From a virus: DNA of 24,283 nt. The notes under the pieces are model-generated. The model was not told where the DNA came from. It did not search any database and saw only the letters and a list, made by a program, of their open reading frames with translations. Location of the stretch: positions 1-24,283 of IMG/VR virus record IMGVR_UViG_3300032286_001872. One strand, 5' to 3'. Position numbers and translations under genes: made by a program. The first letter of the stretch is position 1. Every line of letters begins with the position of its first letter. Of this stretch, positions 20,745 through 24,283 are shown piece by piece.

Positions 20745-22946
20745 ATGAATTTTCTTAAACTATTAATTCTACTTTTTCCACTTTTGACTTTCGCACAAAC
20801 TAATTGTGAATTCAAGTATCAAAACAAAAAAGGAGGGAATTTTCTTTTTTCTATTTACTATGAAACGGATATGAAAACGCCGTTGAATGGAACATGCGAA
20901 ACAAAATACAATGATAATCGCATCTTTGAAAAACGCACCTTTCAAGACGGAAAATTGGTAGAAGAAATATTAAATTACGAAAGTGGAAGTTCAAAAACGA
21001 AAGTCAATCCCACTTGGAATACGCGCGATTCTGTCATTGCAACAATGGAACAATTTTGGCCAAATGGTAATCGCAAACAAACAAATATTTATTATTGGGA
21101 CAAAAACAAACGTCGCTGTGAAAAATACACCGATTATCACTTCAATGGTAAAGTACGATTTGTAAATTTCAACGCCTTTGCGAGATTGACTGAAATCAAT
21201 GAATACGACATCAAGGATTATCCACCTCACACAATTGATTACGATGGTTACACAACTTTACGTGTTCCTTTTGGTTTGGCACTAGAATACGATGATGCTG
21301 GAGTTTTGAAGTCGAAAACGACTCACAAAATGATTCTAAACGGTGGACATGAACATTCATCAAGGGAAGGCTTGTATGAAGATTACCATCACAATGGCAA
21401 ATTAAAAACAAAAGGATACTACAAAGATGGAGATCCCGATGGGAATTGGGTAATCTATAGTTTTACTGGAAACAAATACGAGGAGCAACATTACCAGCGC
21501 AACATGAAAGTTGGCACCTGGAAAGGCTGGTACGATAGCGGGAAACCACGTTTCGAATACGTTTATGACACGCTTTCAAATTTCATTTTTCACCCCAACA
21601 AAAAAGAATGGAATGAAGCCGGTTTACTTGTTTTGGAACGCTTCATTGACCGTAAAGGAAGGGGTTTTGAAAAAAAATGGGCAGACAACGGCACTTTGAT
21701 ACAGCATCTTGAGTTAGTTTACAACTCGAAAGAACAAGGTTCAGAGAAAAATTGGTATCCCAACGGTCAATTGAAATCATATTTAAACAATAACAGAAAG
21801 TCAGATACCACTTATGTGAGCTATTTCCAAAATGGAAAAATGGAAGAAATTCACCTGAAAACCAAAATCGAAATGGACGAAGTAATTTCCAATAAAAAAT
21901 GGAACGAATCTGGAGTTCTTATTTCATCTTTGACAAAAAGAACACGACCTGAAAACGAGCATTTTGAATATTTTGACTACTGGTCGAATGGAAATCCGAA
22001 AAAGTACATTTACCAATTGAATGAAACTCGATTGGAAGAAACTTACTATTTCAATGGTAAATTCAAAAGTACTGTCCGTACATTGAATGGAAAATTGGAT
22101 AGTAAATCAGAGCAATTTGATAGTACAGGAGTGTTATTACAAGAATATTATTACACCAACAACCTAAGAAATGGCTGGTGTAAACGCTTTGATAAAACTG
22201 GTAAATTGATTTTTGCACAATACTACGAAAACGGCTGTCCGAAAAAAATGCCAGGTGAATTACCTGCCAAAAAACGAAACTTCGAAGAACTTTCAAAAGA
22301 CGAAAGAGAACTGTTTGTAAGTTTTATTTACAACAACTTGAGTCAATACGTTTCGCCAAATGAAACACAATTATATTACACAAAAAAACAAGTAGATTCA
22401 ATCGCAACCTATTACATGTATTTGTTTGATACTTGGTCAAAATATGCACCTTTCCCATTTCCAAACCATCAAATTACAAGTCAAGTGATTAGTTTTCGAT
22501 TGCCAAGTGTTTATTTGACAGGACTTGAAAAAAGAGATACAATGGATAAATACGTAAGGGAAGTCGTTACTGCCTTTGAAAAAAATGGTTGGAAAATCAG
22601 TAATTTAAAATCTGAAAGCGGTTACCATAATTGGGATTTAAAAGTAGAAGGATTTTACACCCAGAAGTTCATTCAAACCCATTTTCCTTTACTTCAATCG
22701 TTTATTTATATTTTACCTCAATCAAAAAATGTAGAACCCTTAGAAACATTCAACAAAGTTCGTCATTCACGTCCGATAACAATTGCCCCTTATTCGAATT
22801 GTGTGGCGATTGCAAGCTCAAGTTCGTATGAAAAATCATTTCAATTTCTAATTTACTCAGATAGCGAAGTAGATTTATTGAATGGACGATCGTGGGAAGA
22901 TATTAACGAAATCAACGATTTTTCAAGGGAATTGCCATATGATTAA
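20745..22946 (+). CDS. Secreted MORN/YwqK-repeat protein with unrecognised C-terminal domain
   Basis: A 733-residue protein with a signal peptide at 1-17 (KLLILLFPLLTFAQ). Residues about 40-500 hold many MORN/YwqK-type repeats of about 20-25 residues: examples are WYDSGKPRFEYVYD, NWYPNGQLKSYLNN, YDDYxxNGK-type stretches such as YHHNGKLKTKGYYKDGDPDGNW, and FNGKFKSTVRTLNGK. Such repeats form elongated beta structures. From about 510 (ELSKDERELFVSFIYNNL) the sequence changes to a mixed alpha/beta domain I do not recognise. YwqK-family proteins are often labelled antitoxins in databases, but nothing here supports that. Its end overlaps the next gene by eight bases. Confidence 0.8.
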   Translation: MNFLKLLILLFPLLTFAQTNCEFKYQNKKGGNFLFSIYYETDMKTPLNGTCETKYNDNRIFEKRTFQDGKLVEEILNYESGSSKTKVNPTWNTRDSVIATMEQFWPNGNRKQTNIYYWDKNKRRCEKYTDYHFNGKVRFVNFNAFARLTEINEYDIKDYPPHTIDYDGYTTLRVPFGLALEYDDAGVLKSKTTHKMILNGGHEHSSREGLYEDYHHNGKLKTKGYYKDGDPDGNWVIYSFTGNKYEEQHYQRNMKVGTWKGWYDSGKPRFEYVYDTLSNFIFHPNKKEWNEAGLLVLERFIDRKGRGFEKKWADNGTLIQHLELVYNSKEQGSEKNWYPNGQLKSYLNNNRKSDTTYVSYFQNGKMEEIHLKTKIEMDEVISNKKWNESGVLISSLTKRTRPENEHFEYFDYWSNGNPKKYIYQLNETRLEETYYFNGKFKSTVRTLNGKLDSKSEQFDSTGVLLQEYYYTNNLRNGWCKRFDKTGKLIFAQYYENGCPKKMPGELPAKKRNFEELSKDERELFVSFIYNNLSQYVSPNETQLYYTKKQVDSIATYYMYLFDTWSKYAPFPFPNHQITSQVISFRLPSVYLTGLEKRDTMDKYVREVVTAFEKNGWKISNLKSESGYHNWDLKVEGFYTQKFIQTHFPLLQSFIYILPQSKNVEPLETFNKVRHSRPITIAPYSNCVAIASSSSYEKSFQFLIYSDSEVDLLNGRSWEDINEINDFSRELPYD

Positions 22947-23973
22947 AACCAACTATTTCTTGCTATTACTGATTTTCGCAATTAGTTTTTCAGTAAAAGC
23001 TGATCTTCGCCCAGTTTACCTAACCTTAGAAATCAGTGCTTCGAAAACGAAATTTACAACTTCTGAATTGGTTCAGATTAATGTTACCCTAAAAAATTGT
23101 ACCGGGATTGATCATTCAATTCTAATTCCTGGAAATCAATCGAAAGGATTAAAATTGATTTACTTTTCGTGGTACAAAGTGGATGAAAACAACTTTTATA
23201 AGGAAGTTCACCGTGAATCAAGGGTGATTTCAATGGACACAAGTGTGAAAGGTTACGTCAGTTTTAATCGATTGGAACCAAATGAATCCATAACAATTCC
23301 CTTTTTCTTTAATGATACAAAAAATGCACCCAGACACATCAATTCAACTTACGAAATCCCAAAATTAGCACCTGGGAAGTATAAAATAATCGCTTGGTAT
23401 TATCCTTGGGATGAAGAACTTTCGAAATATGCGTTCAATAAATACGATTGGAAAGGTCATGACCTTAATCCAGATAAAAATCTTGAATTACTTGATTTAT
23501 CTGAAGCGGGCACGCAAAGCACTTATTTTGATGTGGAAATCATAACCCAAGCAGAAGCTAAAGAAACTAATTCTGTTAATAGTTGTGGTAAAGGATGTAA
23601 GTTGTGTCGAACAGTTGAATATGAAAATTGGAGAAAAACCAAACGAATAATTCGTCGCGATTCAAAAGATTTGAGCGAGTACAACATGGGAAAAGGCACG
23701 AATGGAAATTGGCAAAAAGCGCACCGAAACATTGCTTATTTAGGAGACAATCCAGATGCTATTTTGTCTTCTTTACCTAGCTATTTATCGCGTGAAATTA
23801 TTTTTCAAAACAAAAATGGAATTCATTACTTCTATCTCACTTGGCAAATCGGAAAAGTAAGTAAAGTTGGATCTAGAATTAATTCGCTTTTCTACATGAT
23901 TGGTTTGAGAAATGTAAGAATCAGAGATTCGAGAGTAAGATATTCGAAATTGAAATGGTTGAAGGGGTATTGA
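22939..23973 (+). CDS. Secreted protein of unknown function with Ig-like N-terminal region and CxxxCxxC motif
   Basis: A 344-residue protein from the ATG at 22939, chosen because a signal peptide begins there (NYFLLLLIFAISFSVKA, 5-21) and it overlaps the upstream stop by eight bases. Residues 25-205 look like an Ig-like beta sandwich (LEISASKTKFTTSELVQINVTLKN, then FNRLEPNESITIPFFF and LAPGKYKIIAWYY), similar in style to secreted adhesin or carbohydrate-associated domains. A cysteine cluster C216/C220/C223 follows, then a basic region rich in W/Y/R (230-344) I do not recognise. Made with the MORN protein, so the two probably work together outside the inner membrane. Confidence 0.7.
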   Translation: MIKTNYFLLLLIFAISFSVKADLRPVYLTLEISASKTKFTTSELVQINVTLKNCTGIDHSILIPGNQSKGLKLIYFSWYKVDENNFYKEVHRESRVISMDTSVKGYVSFNRLEPNESITIPFFFNDTKNAPRHINSTYEIPKLAPGKYKIIAWYYPWDEELSKYAFNKYDWKGHDLNPDKNLELLDLSEAGTQSTYFDVEIITQAEAKETNSVNSCGKGCKLCRTVEYENWRKTKRIIRRDSKDLSEYNMGKGTNGNWQKAHRNIAYLGDNPDAILSSLPSYLSREIIFQNKNGIHYFYLTWQIGKVSKVGSRINSLFYMIGLRNVRIRDSRVRYSKLKWLKGY

Positions 23974-23977
23974 AATT

Positions 23978-24283
23978 TTAATCAAAACTGATTTTATTTT
24001 CTTTTAAGATTTCATTGAATTTCTTTTCTTTTCCTTGTTTTTTCATTTCGACATAAAGCGCGTTAATTAACTTTTCAGCGTCTGTTCTATAAGGTGATTT
24101 TTGCTCTACATATAAATTGTAAGCCTTGCACATATTTTCTAATGATAACTCAAAATCTATTAATGAAGAAGCATAAATTAATCCTATTCCGTAATAAATT
24201 TCAGGGTTATTTCTATCTAAAACTGACAATCTTTTGTAAGCATCAAGTGCTTTTTGGTATTCCTTTTTATATTGATAAGCCAC
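23978..24283 (-). CDS. TPR-repeat protein (partial, 5' end beyond window)
   Basis: The C-terminal 101 residues of a minus-strand protein open to the right edge; the first codon seen is GTG, likely internal. It shows a TPR pair: KEYQKALDAYKRLSVLDRNNPEIYYGIGLIYA with the A/Y/G spacing of TPR helices, then a less regular helix pair ending in a basic lysine-rich helix and NKISFD. A protein-protein interaction role is likely. It ends 4 bases past the convergent stop of the unknown secreted protein gene, with no clear terminator between them. Confidence 0.65.
   Translation of the reverse strand: MAYQYKKEYQKALDAYKRLSVLDRNNPEIYYGIGLIYASSLIDFELSLENMCKAYNLYVEQKSPYRTDAEKLINALYVEMKKQGKEKKFNEILKENKISFD

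Noticed and set aside
20745-22946. MORN/YwqK-repeat protein as an antitoxin
   Set aside because: The database label of YwqK-type repeats is not evidence; no toxin partner of that kind is next to it and the protein is secreted.

Overview
The window looks like one end of an integrated, Mu-related contractile-tailed phage (myovirus morphology) followed by host DNA, in a member of the Bacteroidota, probably Flavobacteriales-like. Evidence for the host is the low G+C content, A/T-rich leaders with few strong Shine-Dalgarno sites, promoter-like TTG-N17-23-TAnnTTTG elements, and secreted WG-repeat and MORN/YwqK-repeat proteins typical of that phylum. These are family-level readings by eye; no database search was run.

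Phage, left part (1-3672, minus strand): a leftward packaging block runs small terminase, large terminase, a DUF1320/Mu gp36-like neck protein, and a DUF935/Mu gp29-like portal that runs off the left edge. A divergent promoter region (3673-3812) separates it from the rightward block. The rightward block (3813-9445) encodes a prohead protease fused to a scaffold, the major capsid protein, a lysis cassette (membrane coiled-coil protein, CHAP endolysin, probable one-piece spanin), a small acidic protein, tail sheath, tail tube, and a tail assembly chaperone with a very likely programmed -1 frameshift.

Middle (9424-12252): a strong bidirectional hairpin terminator follows the frameshift product. 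A small two-helix membrane protein is encoded on the opposite strand, and its start codon overlaps the start of the tape measure gene. This is the most unusual locus in the window. The baseplate and fibre genes follow (12254-17634) in the usual order: hub-associated protein, gpD-like hub, spike, gp25-like wedge, gpJ-like, gpI-like, LysM-like and two fibre proteins. Many of them overlap by 1-4 bases, and the block ends in a strong terminator (17655-17686).

Right flank (17687-24283): phased AT-rich repeats and a start-less coding fragment mark a plausible phage/host junction. Beyond lie a secreted WG-repeat protein (minus), a ParD/ParE-type toxin-antitoxin pair with a palindromic operator, a two-gene unit of secreted proteins (MORN-repeat protein plus an unrecognised cysteine-containing protein), and a partial TPR protein (minus) at the edge.

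No integrase, transposase, repressor, tRNA, rRNA, CRISPR array or retroelement is visible. No stretch over 300 bases lacks a gene.
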